31,327 nucleotides of DNA from Candidatus Gastranaerophilales bacterium. GTDB taxonomy: Bacteria > Cyanobacteriota > Vampirovibrionia > Gastranaerophilales > Gastranaerophilaceae. The notes under the pieces were generated by a model. That model made no database searches and was not told the origin of the DNA. It saw only the letters and a list, made by a program, of their open reading frames with translations. Position 1 is the first letter of the stretch. Every line of letters starts with the position of its first letter. Where the stretch lies: assembly GCA_910588555.1 (NCBI GenBank), contig CAJUPC010000025.1:1-31327 (forward strand), given 5' to 3'. Below are positions 22,673 to 30,792 of this stretch, in pieces. Made by a program: the position numbers and the translations under genes.

Positions 22673-24025
22673 ATGAATGCATATATAGAAAAAGTTTTAG
22701 AAGAAATTAGAAATAAAAATAATGTAGAAAAAGAATTTATTCAAGCTGTAGAAGAGGTTCTTGCGACTATAGAACCTGTTATCGACAGACATCCCGAATA
22801 CGAAAACATAGCTTTGCTGGAAAGAATGACTGAGCCTGAAAGGCTTATTACTTTTAGAGTACCTTATGTTAATGATGAAGGAAAAACTATTGTTCACAGA
22901 GGTTACAGAGTACAGTTCAGCAGTTTGATAGGACCATACAAAGGCGGTTTGAGATTTCATAAAAGCGTTAATCAAGGTATTATGAAGTTTTTGGGATTTG
23001 AACAAATTTTTAAAAACGCTCTTACAGGACTTCCGATTGGCGGCGGCAAAGGCGGAAGTGATTTTGACCCTAAAGGTAAATCTGATAATGAAATTATGAG
23101 ATTTTGTCAGAGTTTTATGACGGAACTTCAAAGACATATCGGACAGGATGTTGATGTTCCTGCAGGCGATATTGGTGTGGGTGAAAGAGAAATAGGTTAT
23201 CTTTTCGGACAGTATAAAAGAATTAAAGACGCTTACGAAGGCGGAGTTTTAACCGGCAAAGGGCTTTCTTACGGCGGTTCTCTTGCAAGAAAAGAAGCAA
23301 CAGGCTTTGGACTTGTTTATTTTATGCGAGAAATGTTAAAGGCTAACGGAAATCAATCTTTAGAGGGTAAAACCGTTACAATATCGGGTTCGGGTAATGT
23401 TGCCATTTATGCCTGCCAAAAAGCTCTTGAATTCGGCGCAAAAGTTGTTGCAATGAGCGATTCTAACGGATGTATATATGATAAAAACGGGATTGATTTG
23501 GATTTGGTAAAACAAATTAAAGAAGTTGAGCGCGGAAGAATTCGTGAATATTTAAGGGTTCATTCCGATGCTGAATATTTTGAGCAGACATCTGACGACG
23601 TGCCTATTTGGAACATTAAAACAGATATTGCGCTTCCATGTGCAACTCAAAATGAAATCAATTTAAATTCCGCAAAGAAATTAATTGAAAATGGTGTTAT
23701 TGCAATCGGTGAAGGCGCAAATATGCCTTGTTTGAAAGACGCTACTGATTATTTCCTTGCAAATAATGTTCTTGTGGCTCCTGCGAAAGCATCAAATGCC
23801 GGAGGTGTTGCAACTTCTGCAATCGAAATGAGCCAAAACAGCATGAGATATTATTTGACGTTTGAAGAAGTCGACAAAATGCTTGAAAATATTATGAAAA
23901 ACATTTTCAATTCTTGTAAGACTGCTGCAGAACAATATAATCTTGGAAATAACTATGTTGCAGGTGCAAATATTGCATCATTTACAAAACTTGCAAAAGC
24001 AATGCAGGCGCAAGGTATTGTTTAA
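22673..24025 (+). CDS. gdhA: Glutamate dehydrogenase (NADP type)
   Basis: 450 aa, standard for the hexameric enzyme that makes glutamate from 2-oxoglutarate and ammonia. Seen: the substrate region RGYRVQFSSLIGPYKGGLRFH, catalytic lysine segment PIGGGKGGSDFDPKG, DVPAGDIGVG, the nucleotide fold TVTISGSGNVAIYACQKALE, and ALPCATQNEI with APAKASNAGGV. The start at 22673 follows AAGGG; an ATG at 22649 would add eight residues but lies at the promoter's edge. It may be the main ammonia-assimilation enzyme. Its stop overlaps that of the convergent gene by four bases. Confidence 0.97.
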   Translation: MNAYIEKVLEEIRNKNNVEKEFIQAVEEVLATIEPVIDRHPEYENIALLERMTEPERLITFRVPYVNDEGKTIVHRGYRVQFSSLIGPYKGGLRFHKSVNQGIMKFLGFEQIFKNALTGLPIGGGKGGSDFDPKGKSDNEIMRFCQSFMTELQRHIGQDVDVPAGDIGVGEREIGYLFGQYKRIKDAYEGGVLTGKGLSYGGSLARKEATGFGLVYFMREMLKANGNQSLEGKTVTISGSGNVAIYACQKALEFGAKVVAMSDSNGCIYDKNGIDLDLVKQIKEVERGRIREYLRVHSDAEYFEQTSDDVPIWNIKTDIALPCATQNEINLNSAKKLIENGVIAIGEGANMPCLKDATDYFLANNVLVAPAKASNAGGVATSAIEMSQNSMRYYLTFEEVDKMLENIMKNIFNSCKTAAEQYNLGNNYVAGANIASFTKLAKAMQAQGIV

Positions 24026-24474
24026 TCATCGTCGAATAAATCTTCAATTCTTTCTGATGAACAAGCTTCGGGTGCCTTTTTGGTGTATCTGAAAGCGTTA
24101 TGTTTGCAGTATTCTGTTACAATTTTTTTGATATCGTCCAATTCTTTTTTGTTGGAAGAAACAATGAATTCTGATTTCAATATCGGATAATTCTGTTTAT
24201 ATTCTGTGGTTGTACTGTTTGATAATGGAAATACAACGTCAGTCATTCTTTGTCTGTCAGATTCGTATAACATACATCTGTTTCTTATATAGCCAGCAAA
24301 CATGTGGTCAACACGGAAGTTTGCCGCAATATCAGAGCATGTCAGGTTAAAATCTTTATTGCTTTCTGCCATTTCTTTGAAGGCTTCTCTTGGCGAAATT
24401 TTTTCGTCATCAGCAAAAACCGTAAGTCCTGTTGAAATAATTAACAACGATAATATAATAAATAATTTTTTCAT
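24022..24474 (-). CDS. Small exported cysteine-containing protein
   Basis: 150 aa with signal peptide MKKLFIILSLLIISTGLTVFA (cut about residue 21). Four cysteines in the mature part (LTCSDIAA, RNRCMLY, EYCKH, EACSS) could form two disulfides. Mostly helical by eye, with an acidic C-terminus (EDLFDDD). No family recognised. Convergent with gdhA, with overlapping stop codons. Confidence 0.7.
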   Translation of the reverse strand: MKKLFIILSLLIISTGLTVFADDEKISPREAFKEMAESNKDFNLTCSDIAANFRVDHMFAGYIRNRCMLYESDRQRMTDVVFPLSNSTTTEYKQNYPILKSEFIVSSNKKELDDIKKIVTEYCKHNAFRYTKKAPEACSSERIEDLFDDD

Positions 24475-24504
24475 ATACTTATTATATTAAAAATGATGTT
24501 AATA

Positions 24505-25410
24505 TCAGCAAGTAAGCGATGAAAGTTTACATTCGGTAATACAAGGCAATTCAATTTTATAAATATTATAATTTGCTTTTTTGCTTTCAATGTTAATTGT
24601 ACCATTGTGAGCAGAGATGATTTGTTTAGCAAGATAAAGTTCAAGACTGCTTCCTACTTTATCAAATTTTTCTGCTGATGTAGTGTATTTTTTAAACATG
24701 TTTTTAATTGAATTTGATGTGGCATAAGGATTTTCAAATCCGAGTGATAAATTAATATTGTTGTTATTTTTTTTGATTTCGCAAATTATTTGAGAATTTT
24801 CTTCTGCGCTTGAAATACAATAGCTAATAAGATTTTCAAATGCTTTAGTAATCTGTGTTTTGTCTGCAGATATTGCAAAAAATTTTTCTTGTGCAGACAC
24901 TCTTACATTCAGATTTTTGTTTTGTAAAGTTTTTATTGACTTGTTAAAACATTCGTCAATAAGTTTGAGCATTTGAATTTTTTCACAGCATAGCGAAATA
25001 TCCTGATTTTCATATCTGTATGTAGATAAAATAGTTGAAAGCATGTCATACATATATGTGCAGGATTCAAGTGTAAGATTAATAATCTCTCTCTGTCTTT
25101 TATTAATCTTGCCGATTTTTTCCTCAGAAAGGAGCTGTAAAGCATGTATTTGTGCAAGAGTCGGGATTTTTAAGTCGTGATTTAAAGTTGAAATGTATGT
25201 TTCTCTTTGTTTTTTTTCTTCTTCAAATGTTTCTATGTCTTTTCTGAATACTACTAACTTTATTAAATAAGAATTTAAAAGCCCGCAGATTAATGCAAGA
25301 AATAGTATATTAATTTCTTTGTTAATATGAATTATGTAAAATACAGGTGTGCATATTAAAGTTGTTAGTACTATGAATAACAACTGGTTCTTAAGAATTT
25401 CTTTTTTCAA
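24505..25410 (-). CDS. Histidine kinase with degenerate ATP-binding domain
   Basis: 301 aa. Two membrane helices (about 10-28 and 33-55) with almost no extracellular loop, then HisKA (about 68-135) with the phospho-acceptor H78 in YISTLNHDLKIP. The ATPase part (about 170-292) is eroded: the N-box Asn is Tyr (ENLISYC, residue 197), the DxGxG box is missing (GFENPYATSNS stands there), and the GxGLGL box reads GSSLEL. The end of the fold (AKQIISAHNGTINIES) is normal. It probably cannot bind ATP well; it may serve as a phosphatase, partner or pseudokinase. No response regulator adjoins it, but an orphan one is at 11105. Confidence 0.85.
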   Translation of the reverse strand: MKKEILKNQLLFIVLTTLICTPVFYIIHINKEINILFLALICGLLNSYLIKLVVFRKDIETFEEEKKQRETYISTLNHDLKIPTLAQIHALQLLSEEKIGKINKRQREIINLTLESCTYMYDMLSTILSTYRYENQDISLCCEKIQMLKLIDECFNKSIKTLQNKNLNVRVSAQEKFFAISADKTQITKAFENLISYCISSAEENSQIICEIKKNNNNINLSLGFENPYATSNSIKNMFKKYTTSAEKFDKVGSSLELYLAKQIISAHNGTINIESKKANYNIYKIELPCITECKLSSLTC

Positions 25411-25490
25411 ATTACTTTCCTTCTATTCGGCTTGTATATATATGATAAATTAAGCAGTTAAATTTTCTATTACCCGATTGTGTAATATAT

Positions 25491-26375
25491 TTATTTACAT
25501 CCGCATTTTTTCTTGCCAATTGGACTTCCGAATATTAGTCTTAACCCTCCGAAAGGCTTTTTCATAGTGCGGTTCAAGCCTGCCGTCATCTCGTCAAGAT
25601 TGCACAAAACTCTATTCATCTCATTAATTGTACAATTTAATTGCGGCACTGATTTGTTAATTTCTCCTGTCATTACTTTTACATTTTTGCTTATAATCTG
25701 CATGTTTTTTGCTGTAGAATTCATTCTTTCTTCTGTCAAAGCTCCGTTTACATTGCCTGATAAAGAGTTAATGTTTTGTGAAACGGTAACAATATTAGCT
25801 GTACTTGCGCTTAAGTCTGATGACGCTTTTACAACATTAGGTTTCATCTCTTCTGCCATAGAGTTGAGAGTTCCGAATAAGTCGCCAAGTGTTTGAATTG
25901 TTACATTAAGATTTTTAACGCTCTCTGCAAAATCAGCCTTTATTGCCTCCAGAGAGTCAGGGTCTTGATTTGCAAGATACATTTCCATTTCAACGCTTGA
26001 TTTGCCTGAAATTCTGTCTCCGTCTTTTAAGAAAAATGTTGAAGCTTCTTTGGGCGCAACAAGGTCGATGTAGTCAAATTTTTTATTTCTTCTGTTTCGT
26101 TCTTTTTTCAGATTTGCGGAAATATTTATCGGCAGTCTCAAATCATTAGGATGAAGACGCATGGTGACAATTGTTGCCGTGTAATCTTTGTTCGGGCGCA
26201 CTTTTACAACTTTACCGATTTTAAAACCGTTATAATATATTGGCGCCCTGTCATGAAAAGGACGCAAATTTTTGAATTCTGCCGTTACATAAGTTCTTGT
26301 TTTGTAAAAATAATATGAAATTCCGATTGCTGATAAAATAGCGATTACTATTAATGATTTAAATAAACTGTTCAT
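25491..26375 (-). CDS. MCE-domain protein (MlaD-like)
   Basis: 294 aa from the ATG at 26375. One N-terminal membrane anchor (LFKSLIVIAILSAIGISYYF), then the MCE/MlaD domain (about 30-120): VTAEFKNLRPFHDRAPIYYNG, FKIGKVVKV, a long arginine-rich insert and YIDLVAPK. The rest (about 140-270) is a long helical region with MNSLAEE-like heptads, then a basic C-tail ending KKKCGCK. MlaD-type proteins form rings that pass lipids between membranes with an ABC transporter (MlaE, MlaF); those partners are not in the window. TAGAAT lies 7 nt before the ATG and there is no Shine-Dalgarno, so a leaderless message is likely. Confidence 0.88.
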   Translation of the reverse strand: MNSLFKSLIVIAILSAIGISYYFYKTRTYVTAEFKNLRPFHDRAPIYYNGFKIGKVVKVRPNKDYTATIVTMRLHPNDLRLPINISANLKKERNRRNKKFDYIDLVAPKEASTFFLKDGDRISGKSSVEMEMYLANQDPDSLEAIKADFAESVKNLNVTIQTLGDLFGTLNSMAEEMKPNVVKASSDLSASTANIVTVSQNINSLSGNVNGALTEERMNSTAKNMQIISKNVKVMTGEINKSVPQLNCTINEMNRVLCNLDEMTAGLNRTMKKPFGGLRLIFGSPIGKKKCGCK

Positions 26376-26434
26376 ATTAGAAATTCTATTTTGTTTAAAA
26401 TCAAAATACATTCCCGAATTGATTAATTTTATAG

Positions 26435-26440
26435 TACAAT
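26435..26440 (+). promoter_or_regulatory. -10 element of the C_GCAxxG_C_C gene (leaderless-type)
   Basis: TACAAT, then six nt, then ATG at 26447. No Shine-Dalgarno and only a weak -35. The divergent MlaD-like gene has TAGAAT at the corresponding place on the other strand (26388-26383), so both genes appear to start leaderless from a shared 71-bp gap. Confidence 0.5.
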
Positions 26441-26446
26441 AGATTT

Positions 26447-26911
26447 ATGAAAAGTGAAAAAGCAAGAGAATTATTTAAACAGGGTTACAACTGTGCACAA
26501 TCTGTTTTTTGCACGTTTGCGGAAGATGTCGGTATAGATTTTGAAACTGCATTAAAATTGTCTTCATCATTCGGCGGGGGAATGGGCAGACTTAGAGAAG
26601 TTTGCGGGGCTGTTTCGGCAATGTTTATGATTGCGGGGCTTAAACAGGGTTATATCACACCGAATAATGATGAAATAAAAGGTGCGCATTATGAATTTAT
26701 CCAAAATCTGGCAAAAGAATTTGAGCAAAAGCACGGTTCAATAATATGCAGAGAGCTTTTGGGTTTGGATGTAAAACACGACAGTCCTGTCCCGTCAAAA
26801 AGAACAGAACAATATTATGAAGAGCGTCCCTGTGAAGAATTTATTGCAACTGCCGCAGAAATTATTTCTGAAAGAATTTTGCACTTGAAAAATTTGGAAA
26901 ATAGTTTATAA
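26447..26911 (+). CDS. C_GCAxxG_C_C family protein
   Basis: 154 aa. The family is named for its cysteine pattern and is thought to be redox-active; here YNCAQSVF, GGGMGRLREVCGAVSAMF, IICRELL and RPCEEF are seen. The glycine-rich region has FGGGMGR. The last codons (LKNLENSL) hold the promoter of the next gene, so coding and promoter functions overlap. The TAA stop lies within the TATAAT-AAA region of that promoter. Start leaderless as described for its -10. Confidence 0.85.
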   Translation: MKSEKARELFKQGYNCAQSVFCTFAEDVGIDFETALKLSSSFGGGMGRLREVCGAVSAMFMIAGLKQGYITPNNDEIKGAHYEFIQNLAKEFEQKHGSIICRELLGLDVKHDSPVPSKRTEQYYEERPCEEFIATAAEIISERILHLKNLENSL

Positions 26912-26915
26912 TAAA
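26885..26915 (+). promoter_or_regulatory. Promoter of the S74 adhesin gene, within the preceding CDS
   Basis: TTGAAA (26885-26890), 16-bp spacer, TATAAT (26907-26912). The 31 bases are repeated without change at 31260-31290. Predicted transcript start about 26919; AAGGAG at 26925-26930 serves the ATG at 26938. Confidence 0.75.
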
Positions 26916-26937
26916 AATATTGAAAAGGAGTTGAAGT

Positions 26938-28741
26938 ATGACACAATTAGGATATGAAAAAAGCTTCGGGGGGGGGCACTCTAAGCTCCTTTATTAAGTT
27001 TTCGGGTTTTACGTTAGCCGAAATGATGGTTGTGCTTTTAATCATGACCATAATTCTAGCAGCCATGGCACCTGTAATGACAACCAGAATGTCGGCGAAT
27101 AAAGCTGTAGGAGGAAATTCAAAATCCGAGATATGGAAATATGTAGAAGACTCAGGTGAAACAGATATTTACTACGGCACAACAAATAATCAGCGTGCTA
27201 TGATAGGTCAAAACAAAGCCGAAACCGCAGAAAGTGCTCGACTCATTTTGAACACCTCCGACGATATTCCTAATCATTTGATGTTTAGAAATGATAAAAC
27301 AACTCTAGGAGCCTTGACATTTGGTACAGATAACTCATTGTTATTAGGAAGTTATCCTGCTGATACAACTCTTGGCGCAGGTGCGGTATCTATTGGTAAA
27401 GCTTCAGTTGCAGATAAAGACGGAAGTATTGCTATTGGTATAAACGATTCTACAAAAGGTGCTTTAGGTACCAAATACGATATTGCAATAGGATATAAGG
27501 CATTGGCTAAAGGATACAAAAACCCATATTATAAAGATACTTATTATTCAGCAGTTGCACTAGGTTATAATTCTCAAGCAGATTGTAGTGATTATGGCAA
27601 CTGTTTAGCTATTGGGAATGAAGCAAAATCTCCACATTATAGCCTTGCAATAGGTGCTTCAGCGTTATCTGGGACTTATTCAATAGCTATTGGAAATTAT
27701 GCAGAAGCTTATAGCAATGCAACTGTTATTGGACATAATGCGTCTGCTACTGCACCAGGTGCTGTAGTTATTGGTGGATATAATGCAGGACCTATGGCTT
27801 CTGCAAAGGGTACCAATTCTGTGGCGATAAATGGAAGCGCTAGCGGATATTCTGTTAGTATAGGGTATGCATCCCAGGCATCTAATGGTATGTCAGTTGC
27901 ATTAGGTCATAGAGCAAATGCTAGTGGAAATGTTTCCATTGCTATTGGTGCAGAGCCCAGTTCAGGTGGCATTGGTCACGATGCACCAAATGCAACTGCA
28001 AATTATTCTATTGCTATTGGTGCCGGCACTAAAGCAAGTAATGAACATTCAATAGCTATTGGAGGTTATACGGGTGGTATACCTACTGCTTATACAAAAG
28101 CATCTGGTGAAGCGTCAATGGCATTTGGTCGAGGTGCAGTTTCCAGTGGAAATTATTCAATCGCAATAGGTTCATTTGATAAAGAGCAATATGTCAATTG
28201 GAGAGAACCAACTACGGCTTCAGGTGAATATTCTATCGCAATGGGGACATTTTCAGAAGCTACAGCAAGTAATTCTGTAGCAATAGGACATAAAGCCAAA
28301 GCCACAACTGCCAACACAATTGTCTTGGGAACAGCAACAGAAACCGTTCAAATCCCGGGTTCATTGACCGTTGCTACAACTAGTTACCCGTCTGATAAAA
28401 AACTCAAAAACATTGGCAAAGAATACACATCAAGCTTGGATAAAATTAAACAACTTAAACCGTTTAACTTCACCTACAAAGATGATAAAAATAAAACTCC
28501 TCGCGTCGGTGTCATCGCACAGGATTTGCAAAAGGTTTTTCCTAACGCTGTATCAAAAGGCAAAGACGGCTTCTTGACAATTCGCATGGAAGATATGTTT
28601 TATGCAGTAATTAATGCAATCAAAGAGTTAGACGCAAAAATAACTCAAATGATGAAACGAGAGTCAGAAAAAGATAAGAAAATCAAAGACCTTGAAAAAA
28701 GAATTGAGTTTCTTGAACAGAAACTCATACAATCTCCTTAA
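26938..28741 (+). CDS. Prepilin-anchored YadA-head / S74 fibre protein, phase-variable
   Basis: Start at ATG 26938 (AAGGAG, 7-nt spacing) reads MTQLGYEKSFGGG through G9 and stops at 26995. With 8 or 11 G it continues as a 600-aa protein. As given, the body is in frame only with the weak ATG at 26954 (595 aa; numbering from it). Parts: leader and prepilin signal GFTLAEMMVVLLIMTIILAA (cut before F19); about 20 YadA-head repeats of SIAIG type (about 144-470); an S74 endosialidase chaperone domain (about 478-560) with S480, five residues before K485 in SDKKLKNI, the self-cleavage Ser-Lys pair; and a coiled coil (about 550-592). It should be displayed as a trimeric fibre on a pilin base. The joining of pilin, adhesin head and tail-fibre chaperone is unusual. 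Ends in a strong terminator. Confidence 0.88.
26968..26976 (+). repeat. G9 tract inside adhesin leader (switch)
   Basis: Nine G between the ATG at 26938 and the prepilin cleavage site. 9 leaves the SD-driven frame closed; 8 or 11 opens it. At 10 both start codons (26938 and 26954) are out of frame. The tract is flanked by AGCTTC, the same hexamer that flanks the tract at 8894-8905 on the same DNA strand. Confidence 0.85.
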
Positions 28742-28760
28742 TCGGAGACATTCATTCCTT

Positions 28761-28790
28761 CTCCCGTCTATGTACGGGAGTTTTCTTTTT
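28761..28790 (+). terminator. Terminator after adhesin gene
   Basis: CTCCCGT (28761-28767) pairs with ACGGGAG (28774-28780) around a 6-nt loop, then TTTTCTTTTT. Confidence 0.9.
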
Positions 28791-28942
28791 AGACTCATTT
28801 GGGTTATTGATAATATTTTGAAAAATTTTTGACTTTTTTTTACTCATCATTAAACATTAACTACTGCAAACGGATGATTTTTTGAAGGTTTATTGAAATA
28901 TAATGCAAAATGTCCGATTGTATAAATAAAAAGAGGTAGTAA

Positions 28943-29638
28943 ATGATAATTAACGGCGGAATAAGGTTCTGTGAAAAAGGATTAACAACATCTTTGAGAG
29001 CTATGCATGTGCAAAGCGAACTTATCGGTATGTATAACGAAAACGTGACAGGATTTGACAAAATCGGATATCAGAGAAAAGATCCCGTTGTTTCTTCGTT
29101 TACAGAATTTATTGGAGTTCACGGACTTTCTCAAACAATTGATGATAAAGTCGGACGTATTCAAATGTCTGATAATCCTTTAGACTTGGCACTTGCCGAA
29201 AAAGGGTATTTTCAAACAATGAACGCTGACGGCACAAGACTTACCCGCGACGGAAGATTTAAACTTGACAAAGACGGATTTCTTCTGACACTTGAAGATG
29301 ATAATGTACTTTCAAATGCAGGTGTACCTATTCAGCTTCCTGTTGTACCCGAACAGATTAAAGATGTAAGAGTTAATTCAAAAGGGCTTGTGAGTGTTTT
29401 GAACCGTAAAACAAACAAGTTTGAAAATGCAGGCTACATAGGTGTTGTTGACTCCAACGGCGTTATTATCGTAAATCCGCAGGTTAAACAAGGATATAAC
29501 GAATACTCTAACGTCTCGCTTCAAGATGAATTTATTCAAATGATGCCGATTATCAGAAACTTTGAAGCAAACAGACAAATTTTTATGATACAAAATCAGA
29601 ATTTACAAAAAGTAATTTCACAGCTTGGACAAGCATAA
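28943..29638 (+). CDS. Flagellar rod/hook-basal body protein (FlgF/FlgG type)
   Basis: 231 aa with the FlgE/F/G core: DNPLDLALAEKGYFQTMNADG, TRLTRDGRFKLDKDGFLLT and a C-terminal helix MMPIIRNFEANRQIFMIQNQNL. The N-terminal Asn-rich motif (NNLANxNTxGYK) is altered to MYNENVTGFDKIGYQRKDP, and the start is extended with IINGGIRFC. It is probably the proximal rod protein FlgF or a paralogue of it. First gene of a rod-gene operon; AAGAGG serves as Shine-Dalgarno, 6 nt before the ATG. The gap from 28791 to 28942 is AT-rich with candidate promoter elements but none is clear. Confidence 0.85.
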   Translation: MIINGGIRFCEKGLTTSLRAMHVQSELIGMYNENVTGFDKIGYQRKDPVVSSFTEFIGVHGLSQTIDDKVGRIQMSDNPLDLALAEKGYFQTMNADGTRLTRDGRFKLDKDGFLLTLEDDNVLSNAGVPIQLPVVPEQIKDVRVNSKGLVSVLNRKTNKFENAGYIGVVDSNGVIIVNPQVKQGYNEYSNVSLQDEFIQMMPIIRNFEANRQIFMIQNQNLQKVISQLGQA

Positions 29639-29651
29639 GAGGTAATAAATT

Positions 29652-30365
29652 ATGTATAGTATGCAGGGTATAGTCAGAAAAAGTGTTAATAACTCAATCA
29701 ACCAGTTTGAAAGATTGGGTTATGTTGCAAATAATCTTGCCAACTTGAACACAAGAGGTTATAAAAACGTAAGCTTTGAGCAAATGCTTAAAGAGGATGG
29801 GTATTTGACTGCCGCAATCAGAACTGATTTCAAACAGGGTTCAATACAGGTTACAAGCAATCCTTATGATGTTGCTATTAAAGGAAACGGTTTTATTCCC
29901 GTTGTATCTCCGGAGGGTGAAGTTGCATATACACGCGACGGTGCTTTTAAACAGGGAAAAGACGGATACCTTGTTACAAGCGACGATTGGATTGTAGGTG
30001 AAGGGATTAAAATCCCGACAAACTGTTACAAGTTTGAGATTAAACCAAACGGCGAAGTTTATTCTTATGACGCAGCAAATACACAGCCTAAAAAATTAGG
30101 AACAATTCCTCTTGTTCGTTTCCCTTCGCAAGAAAACCTTGAACAGGCAGGCATGAACAAACTCGTTCCGACAGAAGACTCGGGCGAACCCGAACTTGTA
30201 AAAAATCATGACTGTATTTGTCAGAACAATTTGGAAAACTCAAATACAAACATTTATTCTTCAACATCAGAAATGTTGAGGTTAAATGCGTCAATGCTTG
30301 CAAGTATGCGTATGATAAAAGTTGTTGACGACATGTACAACAAAGCAATAAATATCAGAGAATAG
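29652..30365 (+). CDS. Flagellar rod protein (FlgG/FlgF type)
   Basis: 237 aa. N-terminal VANNLANLNTRGYKNVSFEQ is the classic rod/hook motif; the core has NPYDVAIKGNGFIPVVSPEG and TRDGAFKQGKDGYLVTSDD, and the C-terminus NLENSNTNIYSSTSEMLRLN. It forms part of the flagellar rod. It begins 14 bp after the previous gene with GAGG in front, so the two are co-transcribed and form a FlgF/FlgG pair; which is which cannot be fixed from this sequence. Residues around NHDCICQN are cysteine-containing, unusual for rod proteins. Confidence 0.88.
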   Translation: MYSMQGIVRKSVNNSINQFERLGYVANNLANLNTRGYKNVSFEQMLKEDGYLTAAIRTDFKQGSIQVTSNPYDVAIKGNGFIPVVSPEGEVAYTRDGAFKQGKDGYLVTSDDWIVGEGIKIPTNCYKFEIKPNGEVYSYDAANTQPKKLGTIPLVRFPSQENLEQAGMNKLVPTEDSGEPELVKNHDCICQNNLENSNTNIYSSTSEMLRLNASMLASMRMIKVVDDMYNKAINIRE

Positions 30366-30413
30366 GCAGCGGCTAACAGGTAACACAAAAATTAGCAAAG
30401 GTGGTAAAAAAAA

Positions 30414-30761
30414 ATGTTCACTCCGTTAGATAATATGGGCAAAGTTACATTAATGATGGATTTGATAACGCAGAAACAAAGGGCGTTAGGTTCAAACCTT
30501 GCAAATATAGATACCCCGGGGTATGTGCGCAGGGATATTGATTTTGCGGATTATCTAAATTCAATGAACAGCCCGCTTGAAACAAAATTATCGGAAAAAC
30601 TCGGACCCTCAGGTGTAATTGAAGAAAGACAGTACGAAGAAATTGACCCGGCGCACGAGTTAATGGAAATCCAGCAGAATTCACTTCTTTATACGATGGC
30701 AACAAGAAGAATGTCGAATATAATTACAGAAATGAAAACCGTTATCAACGTAGGTAAGTAG
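30414..30761 (+). CDS. flgB: Flagellar basal-body rod protein FlgB
   Basis: 115 aa, slightly shorter than most FlgB. Motif QRALGSNLANIDTPGYVRRDIDF at the N-terminus and the C-terminal MEIQQNSLLYTMATRRMSNI match FlgB. With FlgC, FlgF and FlgG it builds the rod. 48 bp from the previous gene; the ribosome site is a modest AAAGGTGG. The order here (FlgF/G pair, flgB, flgC) differs from the E. coli order flgBCDEFG. Confidence 0.92.
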   Translation: MFTPLDNMGKVTLMMDLITQKQRALGSNLANIDTPGYVRRDIDFADYLNSMNSPLETKLSEKLGPSGVIEERQYEEIDPAHELMEIQQNSLLYTMATRRMSNIITEMKTVINVGK

Positions 30762-30792
30762 GCAGCTAAACCAATACTGAAAGGATAAAAAA

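Noticed and set aside
27377..28330. Repeats in the adhesin gene as a CRISPR or DNA-level tandem array
   Set aside because: The repeats are degenerate at DNA level and regular only in protein (SIAIG-type beta-roll units).
26954..28741. Reading the S74 protein as a prophage tail fibre
   Set aside because: It has a prepilin N-terminus, its own promoter and terminator, and no phage genes nearby.
28880..28942. A sigma-28 promoter (TAAA-N15-GCCGATAA) before the flagellar rod genes
   Set aside because: Only GTCCGATT is present and no TAAA lies at the right distance; not good enough to call.
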